Source: Symbiodinium natans (Eukaryota; Sar; Dinophyceae; Suessiales; Symbiodiniaceae). Taken from it: DNA of 64,000 nt. Below are positions 45,936-57,687 of the stretch, piece after piece (positions within the stretch are counted from its first letter, which is position 1; every line of letters begins with the position of its first letter). Location of the stretch: NCBI GenBank assembly GCA_905221605.1, contig CAJNDS010002307.1, forward strand, positions 275,630-339,629, read 5' to 3'. The notes beneath the pieces are model-generated. The model worked only from the letters and a program-made list of their open reading frames with translations, was not told the origin of the DNA and ran no database searches. A program made the translations under genes and the position numbers.

Positions 45936-48900
45936 GCCCCAAACTATTCGAACTATTCGAGCCAAGGGGGTTCGAATAGTTCGAAAAATTTCGAATAGTT
46001 CGAATAGTTCGAATAGTTTAGGGGGGTGGGGTGCCCGGGGAGACCAGTCTGGAAAGAAGGCTCGTGCTCGATTGGGAGAAGCCCCTGGCTCGTAATTTAG
46101 TATTGGGGGAAGGCCCGGGCTCGTAATTTAGTATTCGGGGCAGGTAATTTAGTATTGGGGGAAGGCCCGGGCTCGTAATTTAGAATTCGGGGAAGGTCCG
46201 GGCTCGTAATTTAGTATTGGGAGAAGGCCCGGGCTCGTAATTTAAGATTGGGAGAAGGCCCGGGCTCGTAATTTAAGATTGGGAGAAGGCCCGGGCTCGT
46301 AATTTAGTATTGGGAGTAGTTTGGGGCCCGGCCTGGGGCTCCCAAACTATTCGAACTATTCGAACTATTCGAAATTATTCGAACTATTCGAACCAAGGGG
46401 GTTCGAATAGTTCGAATAATTTCGAATAGTTCGAATAGTTCGAATAGTTTGGGGGGGGCCCGGGGAGACCAGTGTGGAAAGGAAGGGAAGGCTCGGGCTC
46501 GTAATTTAGTATTGGGGGAAGGCCCGGGCTCGTAATTTCGTATTGGGGCAAGGCCAGGGCTCAATTTAGTATTGGGGGAAGGCCCGGGCTCGTAATTTAG
46601 TATTGGGGGAAGGCCCGGGCTGGTAATTTAGTATTGGGAGGGGGTGTGTTCGAATAGTTTGGGGCCCGGCCTGGGGCGCCCAAACTATTCGAACTATTCG
46701 AACTATTCGAAATTATTCGAACTATTCGAACCAAGGGGGTTCGAATAGTTCGAATAATTTCGAATAGTTCGAATCGTTCGAATAGTTTGGGGGGGGCCCG
46801 GGGAAACCAGTGTGGAAAGGAAGGGAAGGCTCGGGCTCGTAATTTAGTATTGGGGGAAGGCCCGGGCTCGTAATTTAGTATTGGGGCAAGGCCAGGGCTC
46901 GTAATTTAGTATTGGGGGAAGGCCCGGGCTCGTAATTTAGTATTGGGGGAAGGCCCGGGCTCGTAATTTAGTATTGGGGGAAGGCCCGGGCTGGTAATTT
47001 AGTATTGGGAGGGGGGGTGTTCGAATAGTTTGGGGCCCGGCCTGGGGCGCCCAAACTATTCAAACTATTCGAACTATTCGAAATTATTCGAACTATTCGA
47101 ACCCAGGGGGTTCGAATAGTTCGAATAATTTCGAATAGTTCGAATAGTTCGAATAGTTTGGGGGGGGCCCGGGGGAGACCAGTCTGGAAAGGAAGGGAAG
47201 GCTCGGGCTCGTAATTTAGTATTGGGGGAAGGCCCGGGCTCGTAATTTAGTATTGGGGGAAAGCCCGGGCTCGTAATTTAGTATTGGGGGAAGGCCGGGG
47301 CTCGTAATTTAGTATTGGGGGAAGGCTCGGGCTCGTAATTTAGTATTGGGGCAAGGCCAGGGCTCGTTTTTTAGTATTGGGGGAAGGCCCGGGCTCGTAA
47401 TTTAGTATTGGGGGAAGGCCCGGGCTCGTAATTTAGTATTGGGGGAAGGCCCGGGCTGGTAATTTAGTATTGGGAGGGGGGGTGTTCGAATAGTTTGGGG
47501 CCCGGCCTGGGGCGCCCAAACTATTCAAACTATTCGAACTATTCGAAATTATTCGAACTATTCGAAACTATTCAACCAAGGTGGGTTGTTAGTCGAATAG
47601 TCGAAAGAAGTCTTCGAATAGTTTCGAATAGTTCGAAAGCTTGGGGGGGGGCCCGGAGCCAGTGTAAAGGAAGGAAGGTCGGGCTCGTAATTAGTATTGC
47701 GGGGAAGGCCCGGGCTCGTAATTTTAGTATTGGGGCAAGGCCAGGGCTGTAATTAGTATTGGGGACACGGCTCCTCGCCCCGGGCTCGTAATTGAGTATT
47801 GGGGAAGGGGCCCGGGCTCGTAATTTAGATTGGGGGAAGGCCCGGGCTGGTTAATTTAGTATGGGAGGGGGGTTGTGTTCGAATAGTTGCGGGCCCGGCC
47901 TGGGGGCCCAAACTATTCGAACTATTCGAACTATTCGAAATTATTCGAACTATTCGAACCAAGGGGGTTCGAATAGTTCGAATAATTTCGAATAGTTCGA
48001 ATAGTTTGGGGGGGGCCCGGGGAGACCAGTGTGCAAAGGAAGGGAAGGCTCGGGCTCGTAATTTAGTATTGGGGGAAGGCCCGGGCTCGTAATTTAGTAT
48101 TGGGGCAAGGCCAGGGCTCGTAATTTAGTATTGGGGGAAGGCCCGGGCTCGTAATTTAGTATTGGGGGAAGGCCCGGGCTCGTAATTTAGTATTGGGGGA
48201 AGGCCCGGGCTGGTAATTTAGTATTGGGAGGGGGGGTGTTCGAATAGTTTGGGGCCCGGCCTGGGGCGCCCAAACTATTCAAACTATTCGAACTATTCGA
48301 AATTATTCGAACTATTCGAACCAAGGGGGTTCGAATAGTTCGAATAATTTCGAATAGTTCGAATAGTTCGAATAGTTTGGGGGGGGCCCGGGGGAGACCA
48401 GTGGAAAGGAAGGGAAGGCTCGGGCTCGTAATTTAGTATTGGGGGAAGGCCCGGGCTCGTAATTTAATATTGGGGGAAAGCCCGGGCTCGTAATTTAGTA
48501 TTGGGGGAAGGCCGGGGCTCGTAATTTAGTATTGGGGGAAGGCTCGGGCTCGTAATTTAGTATTGGGGGAAGGCTCGGGCTCGTAATTTAGTATTGGGGG
48601 AAGGCCCGGGCTCGTACTTTAGTATTGGGGGAAGGCCCGGGCTCGTAATTTAGTATTGGGGGAACCCGGGCTCGTTAATTTGTCTTGGGAGGGGGGGTGT
48701 TCGAATAGTTTGGGGCCCGGCCTGGGGCGCCCAAACTATTCGAACTATTCGAACTATTCGAACATTCGAACCAAGGGGGTTCGAATAGTTCGAATAATTT
48801 CGAATAGTTCGAATAGTTCGAATAGTTTGGGGGGGGCCCGGGAAAACCAGTGTGGAAAGGAAGGGAAGGCTCGGGCTCGTAATTTAGTATTGGGGGAAGG
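45936..48900. repeat. 31-bp satellite in a higher-order repeat with TTCGAATAG cassettes
   Basis: The 31-bp unit GGCCCGGGCTCGTAATTTAG plus TATTGGGGGAA is repeated 3-10 times between TTCGAATAG hairpin cassettes. Cassettes recur near 46320, 46650, 47020, 47480, 47880, 48235 and 48700, so the composite period is about 350-460 bp. Copies near 47580-47870 are more degenerate. It runs into the assembly gap. Confidence 0.95.
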
Positions 48901-49000
48901 NNNNNNNNNNNNNNNNNNNNNNNNNNNNNNNNNNNNNNNNNNNNNNNNNNNNNNNNNNNNNNNNNNNNNNNNNNNNNNNNNNNNNNNNNNNNNNNNNNNN
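48901..49000. other. Assembly gap (100 N)
   Basis: Exactly 100 N inside the satellite, the usual placeholder for a gap of unknown size. Sequence on the far side is entirely different, so linkage across it rests on scaffolding alone. Confidence 0.99.
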
Positions 49001-49850
49001 GACTATGGCTGTGCGATGTGGACTCACGTGCCGGGTCGTGATGGCTATGCCAGGTATGCTCAAATGTTCTCCATGTGCCGTTGGGTTATGAGCCTTCGGT
49101 GTCACCCATTGCCTTTCTTCTCCTTGCTGCTTCCCCTCTTCGTTGCTATCGGTGAAGAAACAAAATGCTTCGTATCTCCATGGTCATTGCATAGGGAACT
49201 TCGTCGTACTTGCTAAACATCGGCGTCGCTGGTTATGTGACAGTATGTGCCTTGCCAGCGGAGGCAGGAATTGTCGGGGAAAATTATGAACTCCATGAGT
49301 CCTGCATTCATGAAGCTCCTGAGCATCACGTCCGGCAGCTAGCAGACCTCTGCAAGTTTTGTTCTGAAATGCAGAGTACGGCTCTTGAGCGTTGACAGCA
49401 TACCTAGCTTCCTACACTGCTCCTATAATCTCGCTCACGTTTCTTGACAGCAAGAAAGGCATTCAGTTACTCATGTAGTAACACATTTACTTATTCATTG
49501 GTTCTCCCTTTCCTCAGGACATCGCCGACATGTCTTCTTCGGCACATGGACGCGCTGTCTTTCAGCATGTGCAGCTGTGAAGCTTGACTTGAAGTCTTAG
49601 AGGGCTTGTGTTTCGTACTGGACTCAGTTAGAGATGGGATCTCAGCTGGGAATTGAAAGCCAGGCGTCGGGCTTGGGCTCGTAAACCTGCCAAGAGCAGT
49701 GGAGCACATCCCCAACGGCCTGCTCAACCAGATCTTCCTGAAGCCAACAGCCTCCTGCAACCCGACAGCCTGTAGTTCAGATTGTGCGCAGCGGGACCAA
49801 TAGCCTGCGTTTACATCTAATCCCTTGAACTAAGGCGCCGCGCCGACGGT
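49001..49850. other. Non-repetitive DNA, no gene recognised
   Basis: The composition changes sharply at the gap: no TTTAGGG, balanced codon-like sequence. A plus frame at 49001-49090 (MWTHVPGRDGYARYAQMFS) and a basic frame near 49660-49790 (RRRAWARKPAKSSGAHPQRP) may be exons of the element that follows, but this is weak. Confidence 0.3.
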
Positions 49851-49851
49851 C

Positions 49852-51505
49852 GTGCGAAAAAAGGTTGTGGACACGGGCATGCACCCCCTGAGAGTGCCAG
49901 GCAGCGAAACCTCATGGGCGACATTGCTGCCTTTGGATCCCAATCGCGTGCCCGCTCTGCGGCACTGCCGGCGTGGTAAGCATCCCATGACACTCAAGCC
50001 TTCTTTTGGTGGTCGGAACAAGAAGGCGCTTCCTCGGCTGAAGAAACCCGACGATGACCCAGTCGAGTTCCACATGGGCGCTGGCGATTGGAGGGACGGA
50101 TTCTGGAGAAGACCCGATAACCTCAAGTGCAACCGCTGCAAGAACAATGGCCCGAGAAAAAGGCGGGGATATACTTTGACTTTCGTGTGCACGCCCGCTG
50201 CCTCTCCGCCGTGACATGTTCAACGGTTCGACTCTACTCTACTGCTTCAGGCCCAAAGCATTGCCGGTGCCTTCGGATGTGATCTCAAAGGAAACCGAGG
50301 CACGTCAGGAGTATCAAGCGGTTTGCACATGCTAGAATCTCATTGAATTCAGTATGTTGAAGCCATATAGCGATCATAGGCGATAAATTGGTCACGGGCT
50401 TTCTTATCTTATGCGCATGGCTGCAGGAGCCGCCGGAGAGCCAGGATACTTGCGTGAACGGCAACGCGGAGGCGCAGGCTCGCCAGGTTCGCCTACTCCA
50501 AAATATACTGTGTAACAGACTGACATTGTATCGCCAGTCGCATCTGCGAAAGTTGCGGTTTGATGCACTTTCACGGTGTCTCCTGAAAGGAAAGATGCTT
50601 CAGTGCGTTCATCTTCGACGACGACGGGAAAGCCTTTTTGATCAATGAGTTCATCGATCCGCATGGGCGGCCGGATGAGTGCTGCTGGAGAGCCTTGTTG
50701 GATTATGAAGTAAAAGCTGCAAGAACGTGGGCAGTGATCACGTTGTCTCTGACGACGCTCGCCGAGGCGACTACTTCATGGCTGCTTTGACGGATCGACT
50801 CGCAGCGCACGTTCCGGAGCAGGTTCGCCTACTCCAAAATCTGCGAATTTGCATTATTGCTATCCGTGCGTAAGTAGCGTGAGTGCTGTTGTGCTGTTGC
50901 CAGGATGAGGATTTGCGCGATCAGCTTCTCGGACTGTACATGTCTGGTAGACTGTCTCAATCTGAGACCAAGGAGTTGGCTTCCTAGTTTCCAGAACTGC
51001 TGTAGAATGGGCCACCTGAGCTCGAAACTAAACGCCCTGTGTATCAGGCCCGAAGAGCCGCCGTGCCACTTTGCAAACAGATTGGCTGTGAAGATGGAGC
51101 CAGACTGCCCGGATGCTTCCTGTGTCTTGATCTGCAGAAATGTCGATCATGATAATAGGCAGTAATTCCGGGCAGATAGACTTGGAACATGTGTGGCAGC
51201 ACATACGGGTATACCGGTTTACCTATGCTGGACGTCCAGGGCGTAGCTTTCGACACTGCGGAATGAAGCTGGGTGACAGAGCCCAGTGGTGCCTCTCGGC
51301 GAATGTCCACTTAGCCTCCGAGAAACGATATTTCTCCAACCGCATGCATGGGTATGCCACGTTGCTTATGTTTTCGTGTTTGAACTGTGAAGGCGACAAC
51401 TTGATTTGCGGCGTGATCTCCAGAATCCGGACCACGGCCGAGATCAAAGTCTATGCAGACTGGCGCGCTCCCAGGACTACGCATTTGCTAGTCTGAGTCT
51501 CGCAG
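49852..51505 (+). CDS. 5' exons of the element, poorly resolved or partly decayed
   Basis: Plus-strand pieces with zinc-ligand patterns. 49852-50214 includes EFHMGAGDWRDGFWRRPDN and CNRC; a shifted frame then gives IYFDFRVHARCLSAV. 50427-50486 ends at donor GTTCGCC. 50604-50822 reads AFIFDDDGKAFLINEFIDPH and, after a frame change near 50721, DHVVSDDARRGDYFMAALTD. 50904 onward reads DEDLRDQLLGLYMSGRLSQS. Two in-frame TAG codons follow (50985, 51003), then KRPVYQARRAAVPLCKQIGC with four spaced Cys. 51423-51505 reads NPDHGRDQSLCRLARSQDYA. The breaks could be real mutations, base-call errors, or very small introns: a 33-nt GA-AG intron would remove both TAGs. Function unknown; it probably forms the N-terminal part of the element's protein. 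Confidence 0.45.
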
Positions 51506-51541
51506 GTGATTAAACGTACTTGTCACTTTCACGATCTCCAG

Positions 51542-52748
51542 CATTTGTCGAGGAAGAATGGCCCAAAGAAGCTGCGTTTGATGAAAACGAAGATGCTCAG
51601 CAGGCTTGTCTAGCGATTGCAGCGTAAAGGCTTCCTCTACATGTTTCTCGTCCCACAGGCAGCAGCAGTCCCTGCAGCGCATCCTTGCCTGTCCTGCTGG
51701 AGACAAGAAGATTTCAGCCAAAACGGCTTTGATCCCCATGAGCATTCCCTGGCCAGGCCGCGTGTGACTCACGTTAAGTAGAGCTCGACAGCACATGCCT
51801 CACGAAACATAGCCTCATTCATGGCTTGGTACTTCTTGTTTCTGGCATCTGCAACCCTGCAGGTGAGAAACGCTTTGAGGAGACTTGTCTCGTGGACGCG
51901 CTGCGCTCCACTGGGCTGAAGGTGCCCTACACATCCAACGGTCCCTTTTTGGTACTCAGGGACGGCAACCGCATGGCAGCGCCGCTGGGGCGACTCCGCG
52001 TGCTAGAAGAAGCCGTTTAAGCACACTTGCTCGTACGCAGTGTGTGTGATGTCTGTTTTTTAACATTGCACTCAGCCCAGGTATTCCATTCATCGCGCTT
52101 CGACAGTGGATGAGCCAGGTCGATACGTGCTTTATCGAGATCACCACTTTATTGGTGCTCGAGTTTACGAAGATGGCTCCTGCGCCTTCTCCACGTCACA
52201 TCGGCCGTGTGACAATCAGCAAGGAAGTGTGGCAGCCCTTGCAAGATCTTTTGAAGCAGTGTTTGCTGTGGTCCCCATAGAAATGGCGCGTGGCGTGTCA
52301 TCTGCTGCCCAACAATGGGACCCGTGTGGCGGGAAGCAATTGGACGCATGCGCCGCAGATCACATTGCGGAGCTTGCCACACACGACCTGCCAGAAGAAC
52401 TAGACCAACTTATTCAGCCAGCTCCAGAGCGAGCTTTGCCACACTTTTGGAGGGACGAAGAGGTCGGGTTCTTCGACTATCCTCCGGAGTGGCAGCATCA
52501 CGCACTTGCAATCCTGCGAGACCGCGCAGTTTGTGCATTCCAGGAGGCCAACCTTTCTGCCGACAGCTCAGCGCTGGCGGGCGACAGACTCGGGGGTGCG
52601 CTACCTGTGGAATGCCTTCGATCCTTGCCGGGGTATTTCTTCTCGCCCCATTATCTGCGCGTTTTGGCGTGCGTTTCGCAGGAGCTGCGACTGGCGGTTG
52701 GGGACAGCAGACTTTGGACTGGAAGCAACTCAGTCGAAGAAGAGGAAC
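51542..52748 (+). CDS. Element exons with Cys/His protease-like module and first F-box-like segment
   Basis: Exons 51542-51623, 51659-51757, 51863-52014, 52115-52748. Introns are 35, 105, 100 and (to the next exon) 115 nt; one has a GC donor, and phase closes throughout. Exons 1-2 encode FVEEEWPKEAAFDENEDAQQ and QRILACPAGDKKISAK. Exon 3 has KRFEETCLVDALRSTGLKVP, and exon 4 starts PGRYVLYRDHHFIGARVYED. A Cys near the start and a His in a short strand about 70 residues on, in a GRYVLYRDHHF setting, resemble papain-fold or OTU-like cysteine proteases; this is a pattern-level inference. The exon ends with LPGYFFSPHYLRVLACVSQE, an F-box-like segment paired with a second copy near 54220. A substrate cannot be named. 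Confidence 0.55.
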
Positions 52749-52863
52749 GTTTGAGCGCTGTTTCTTGCCCATGCCTATAAAAAATCATAATCTTGCTGTG
52801 ATACTAACAGGACTACTCACCAAGTACACATTCAGAAGTCGTACCCGGCGCAAAGTCACTGAG

Positions 52864-54979
52864 GCGACATCTGCGTCGACAACCCGGAGTTTGCGCAGGG
52901 GCAAGTTCTCCGGTGGGCTTCGCATCTATGGCGCGAATGCCGTGAGCTGTCCTTGAACATTTTCCAGCTCATTTCTTTGGACACGTTGCCGCACCAAGCT
53001 GTCCTGAGGTGGCACATTGACAGGGTCAGGCCAATCCCAAGGCAGCCCGGCTACATGATGGGCGCATGGTCCGTGCATCCGCTCTTGGGCTCCGCGAGAT
53101 TGGAATTGACGATCTCTTGCAATGTCACTGGCCTTTACATCGGCGTGAAGGAGCCCAGAGGAAGCCGGCAAACGTTCGTTCGTGCTACCAACCTGCACAG
53201 GTCGGACATCACCTGGGCATTCGGAGTGAGCGACCGGCCGATCATCCCGCATTTTGCCGCAAGCTGTCACGGCATCCAGGCCGGAGCTCGGCACACTTTG
53301 GATGTACGCTGGACCGACAGACTTTTTCGTCTTTGCAAAGATGGTCAGACCATCATCGCTGGCCTCCCAGTGGACTCGATGGCAAGAGCAGCTCCAACCT
53401 TTGCCAACGTTTACATCTGGGCCTTTGGACAGAGACAGCTAAGGCAAGATGATCTCGTTGTCACGCCCTTGCCTGCAGGCATCAACAGAGATGCAGCCAT
53501 TCGATGCAGCTTGTGTCGCGGCACGCGTGGCGTGGTCTCCCAGCTGTGGGCAATCTGCCCCCGTTGCCACAACTGGATCTGCCGCAGCCACGTGGAACAC
53601 ACACCTTTCAGACTCTGCGATGTCTGCGGTCTCGCGGAACTGGACGACTTTGTCGGTGGTTCGCATGTGTCGGCCAGGGAATTTTGGCACGAGCTGCAAG
53701 CAGGACTTACTGATGGCGAGGAGGACAAGTGGCAACAGGTCGTGCGCGGCATACTGGTGCCTCACTCCGAGTGTCTGGCAGAGCTCCCACATCTGGTGGA
53801 CTTGGTGCCGGCCCCGCAAGAGCGCATGGCCATGAGCAAGCGCAGATGGGAGCGCTTACTATACAGGGCGCGCACTTTGCTGGACATGTTGGATCAAAGG
53901 CAACATTTGCTTCTTTTCCAGTTCATGCACGCACTGGCTCGCAAAGTGCCCGAGCGGCAGCGGGATTTTATAGCGGGACTGTTGCACCCGGCTGAATTTC
54001 AGGGTGGCCTCGAGGAATGGCGCCTGGAAGCTTCCCTGGGAGCCGTGCAGCTTCAGGTCGTTATTGGTGGACTGGAAAGAGGCAGATCCCAGCAGCAGCG
54101 AGCGCCGGATCAGAATCTTTTAGGTGGTGGTGAGCGTGACGACTACATGGGCGGTGCCCAGCACCCGCACCTGTCGGCACGGGAATTCGATGAGGATGTT
54201 TTAGGTGGCGGTGAAATCACAAATGATATATTGAGGGCCATTCCAAGCTTCTTCGACGATTACGATGACATCTATTGCTTGGCGTGCTGCTGCTGCGAAC
54301 TGCGAGACATCGTTCTCGACAGAAACTATTGGCGCGGCAAACACATCAACCTGGTCGTGCCTCCCCTGACGAATGCTCCCGAAGCAGTTCGGAGCGCAGC
54401 CAAATTTTTCGACCAGGCAGCTTCTCTTACAATGGAGATCCCGCAACTTGTTCACCTGGATCGCGTTCCTCGCCGCGGAATCATTCACTGGTACTCAGAA
54501 AGACTTGAGAACTTTCTGGGCAACGAGTTCACAGGTTGGGAATCCAAGCATCCTCTCTTTGGGGCAGTGAGGTTTTCACTGACTATGCCGCTTACCGTGG
54601 CAAGTGTGTACATTGGCGCCAAGGCGCTCGCGTCTGCGCAGCGGTCGTTTATCAGAATCACCAACCCCTACACAAGTTCCTGTGAGCTTTCGGCCGGGCT
54701 CAGTGGAACCCCTGTGCAACCATTTCCATCGAACGTCGTCAACAGCACACTGAATCCGCCTGGCTTCGCCAATGAATTTTACTTCGTCTGGTCGACGCAT
54801 CGCACGACTTTATACATCAACCAACAGAAAGTCGGCACTGCTCGCCTGGAACCAGGATTTGCTGATATGCCTGGTGCGTTTTCCTCGACGTTCGTCTGGG
54901 TTATCTCAAGACGCTCTGCTCCGGAGAAGCCTACTTTGACTCCGCTGCTTTCCCCCATCGATCCCGAGACATTGGCGAG
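52864..54979 (+). CDS. F-box-like/beta-sandwich tandem duplication with Cys-rich finger
   Basis: One long exon; the frame stays open to a TAA at 55008-55010. A GC donor at 54980 with acceptor 55065 joins it in phase to the nuclease exon. Layout: beta-sandwich-like unit 1 (residues from SLNIFQLISLDTLP to DDLVVTPLPAG), a RING-like finger (CSLC, CPRC, CDVC around 53502-53630), a helical region, an F-box-like segment (SFFDDYDDIYCLACCCCELR), then unit 2 (PQLVHLDRVPRRGIIHW to KPTLTPL). The two units align over about 170 residues: LYIGVK/VYIGAK, TFVRATN/SFIRITN, YIWAFG/FVWVIS. Known of such folds: F-box plus SPRY/FBA-like sandwiches recruit substrates to ubiquitin ligases. Whether that is the role here is inference; it might recruit host factors to the element. 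Confidence 0.6.
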
Positions 54980-55065
54980 GCGGGCTGTTGGACTTGGTTT
55001 GTTGAGCTAATTGTGAAATTGTGAATTGAAACTTTTGAACTCATATATGCAACTCTAACAAAAAG

Positions 55066-57544
55066 ATCCCTTCGGAGGTGCTGCGTCTGCGGACACGAGG
55101 AGTCCATCAGCTCCCGTGACTGGCTAGTCTGCTGGGAATGCTGCTCATGGGCATGCCGTTATCACGCACAGCGTGGCCCTCGGGAACCGTGTCCCACGTG
55201 CGGGCTTGTGCAGCTAGCCGACTGCCTGGGAGGATCTACGGGCAGCTCCTTGGATGCCTCACAGAAGAGGCGCCTGCAGGAGTCCAGGCTGGCAGCGTAC
55301 GAGCGGAAGGCTACCAGACTAGCTTATATGGAAGGCTTCTTGCCGAAATTATTGCAGCCCAGCGCATGGACCTGTCCTTCCACGCCATCGGCCTTCGAGC
55401 CTGGCAACGCAGCGGACGTGGATGTACTCAAGACATTGCGAGCACATCCACGCGATTTTGCGATCCGCTTTCAAGCGTCGGATCACACGTACTACATCGA
55501 AGGAGTACAGACGCATGGGTCAGTGACCAGCATGATCCATGCTTTCTCGGAGCCCTTTCAGCCAGACTTGGTCATTGCGAAGATGATGCAAGGTCGCAAC
55601 TGGCCGCGAGCCGGGTACCTGAAGCGCGACGTGTCTTTCGCAGTGATGACACGGCTTCGAATTCTGTGTCCCGGGCTCTTGGATTTGTACGCCGGCAATC
55701 CAAGAGATGATGTCAGTATCTGCAATGTTCTGCGTGGGGTGTCGGACTACGCGGACATCTCTCACGAAATCACGCAGCTCTCCTTGTCTCCGCAAGAAAT
55801 CAAGGACATGTGGGCAGATGGTGGAAGGCAAGCAGCGCACTACGGCACGTACATGCACTACCTATTCGAGGCCTTCATCAACGGTCAGCCAGTGCCCGCC
55901 ACCTCTCCTGAAGTCAGGATGCTGCAGACATTCCTGCACGGCATAGCTGGCACATCCAAAGCCTTGCGGACAGAGTGGACCATATACGGTGAAGAAGAAA
56001 AAATTGCTGGGTCCATTGATTTCTGCGCGCAATCACCTGATGGGAGGCTTATTCTTGTCGACTGGAAGCGCACCGCAGGGCTGCCCGGCAAATTCACCTC
56101 CTTCGAGCGCATGCGTCCACCACTGGCCCACATTCCAGACTGCACGGGGATGCATTATCGTCTCCAACTCAACGTTTATCGGCACTTGTTGGAGAAATAC
56201 TATGGCCTCAGAGTTTCTCGCATGCTGGTCGTTTGCTGTCATCCGGAGCACTTCCCAACTCCCTTTGTGGACGAGGTGCCCAGGATGGAGCGAGAAACCA
56301 AGGACATGTTACATGCTTGGTGTGAAGATCGATTGGGAGGCGCGAGCCAGGCTTCGAATTCTTTCCCTGAGGTAGGCCAAGAAGTAGTCGAAGATGATGA
56401 GAGCCGGGCTGACGCACGCTTGGTAGCCAGGGAGAACACTTTTCGAGTGCCGGACGAAGTTGAAATCGAACTGGAACATCACCTGGAAGATTCTCTCGAT
56501 CTCGATCTGGACACAGGGGCAGGAGATTCTAGATTGCAGCAGGCTAGAAAGAGACGCTTGCTGCCTGGCGCAGACAGCACCATGAACGAGTTTCAGAATT
56601 TTTTCAGCAGCCTGTACGAGGCCGCTGATGCTTCCTTGGCAGAAGTGCCTCTTCTGATCGGCGTCGAGGAGCCAAGCATTCCCTCTAAAGTGGCACAAAT
56701 ACGACAGACCATCTTGCGAAAATTTCCTCGAATGGAGGAGAGCTTAGTCAGAGTTGTCACAGGTGCCATCACGGTCTACAGACTTCGACTGACTGACCTC
56801 CATCTGCGAGAACTGGTCGTGCTTCTATGGATTATCGAGGGAGAACAATTCATGCGCTGCCACGATGGCAACTTGTATTTTTTCCATCTTGGAGCTTTCG
56901 CGCTTCACAAAGGTGTTCCGCCCCAAGGAACACTGGCTCGCTGCAAGCGCTTCTTCGTGCAGCTGGAAGGTCTTTTCAGGCAGATGGGGGGCGCGAAGCT
57001 CACCACCGACGAGGATGTCTTGAACGTCGTCCAGGACCTGCTGGAAGCCGTGAACAACTCTGCCAGGCAACTTCTAAATGAATGTGAGGATGCGGCTTTC
57101 GGACATATTCCCCGTGGGGCTGGCGCCAGCAGGGGGCGGGCTCGGGAAAACGCAGAGCCAGGCGAACAAGAGCCGGTTGCCGTGGCGGCATCAGCTGGTC
57201 GATGCCAAGGGCTAGCGGACGCACTAACGAAGGCTGGTTACAGCATGCAGAACGAGCTCTTACGAGACAAGTTCTTCAGCCTTGTTGTGGAGTGGTGCGA
57301 TACCCCACAGATGCGATCCGCGGGCATCTCCTACACGGACTGCGCTTTTCTTTACGACCAGGCGCCGGGCCAGAACGTGACGCCGGCAAGAGGAGTGCCA
57401 GAGGATAACATCTACGTGCACATCCCGCACCCACTCCTGAACTACACCTTGGACGACCCTGTGCTGCTGCGCGCTCAAGAATCCCTGCAGCGCTTCTACT
57501 CGGAAACCTTTTGGCTGAACAACGATGCCCCTCCGCTCCTACCG
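55066..57544 (+). CDS. Zinc ribbon plus PD-(D/E)XK nuclease (RecB/Cas4-type)
   Basis: Open from acceptor AAAAAG to a GC donor after CTACCG; the first in-frame ATG lies well inside, so this is an internal exon. It starts with a Cys-rich segment (CCVCGHEE, CWECCSWAC, CPTCG) that is probably zinc-binding. The nuclease follows with the motifs of the superfamily in order: GTYMHYLFE (His near 55853), the acidic strand TEWTIYGEEEK, AGSIDF (Asp near 56020) and LVDWKR (Asp-Trp-Lys, 56060-56068), then YRLQLNVYRHLLEKYYG. Family knowledge: these residues bind metal and cut DNA in RecB, AddB and Cas4. After about 56300 an acidic linker and helical regions of unknown fold lead to FYSETFWLNNDA at the exon end, which continues into the helicase module. 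All catalytic residues are present, so it may be active. Likely role: end processing or resection during element replication or excision. Confidence 0.75.
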
Positions 57545-57687
57545 GCAGTGGTGGTTTATAAACCTGCCTATAGGCACTCGCTTTGTTAGTGCGTGTAGGC
57601 AACCGCACCTGTCTACCGTAGAAGACAAATACGGTTGTTTGTTGTTTATTGGTGTACTAGCCCAACAGAATCTTGGAAACAGCTCAG

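Noticed and set aside
46060-48900. CRISPR-like array of 31-bp repeats
   Set aside because: The repeats are directly head-to-tail without unique spacers and sit in a eukaryotic satellite; no cas-like genes.
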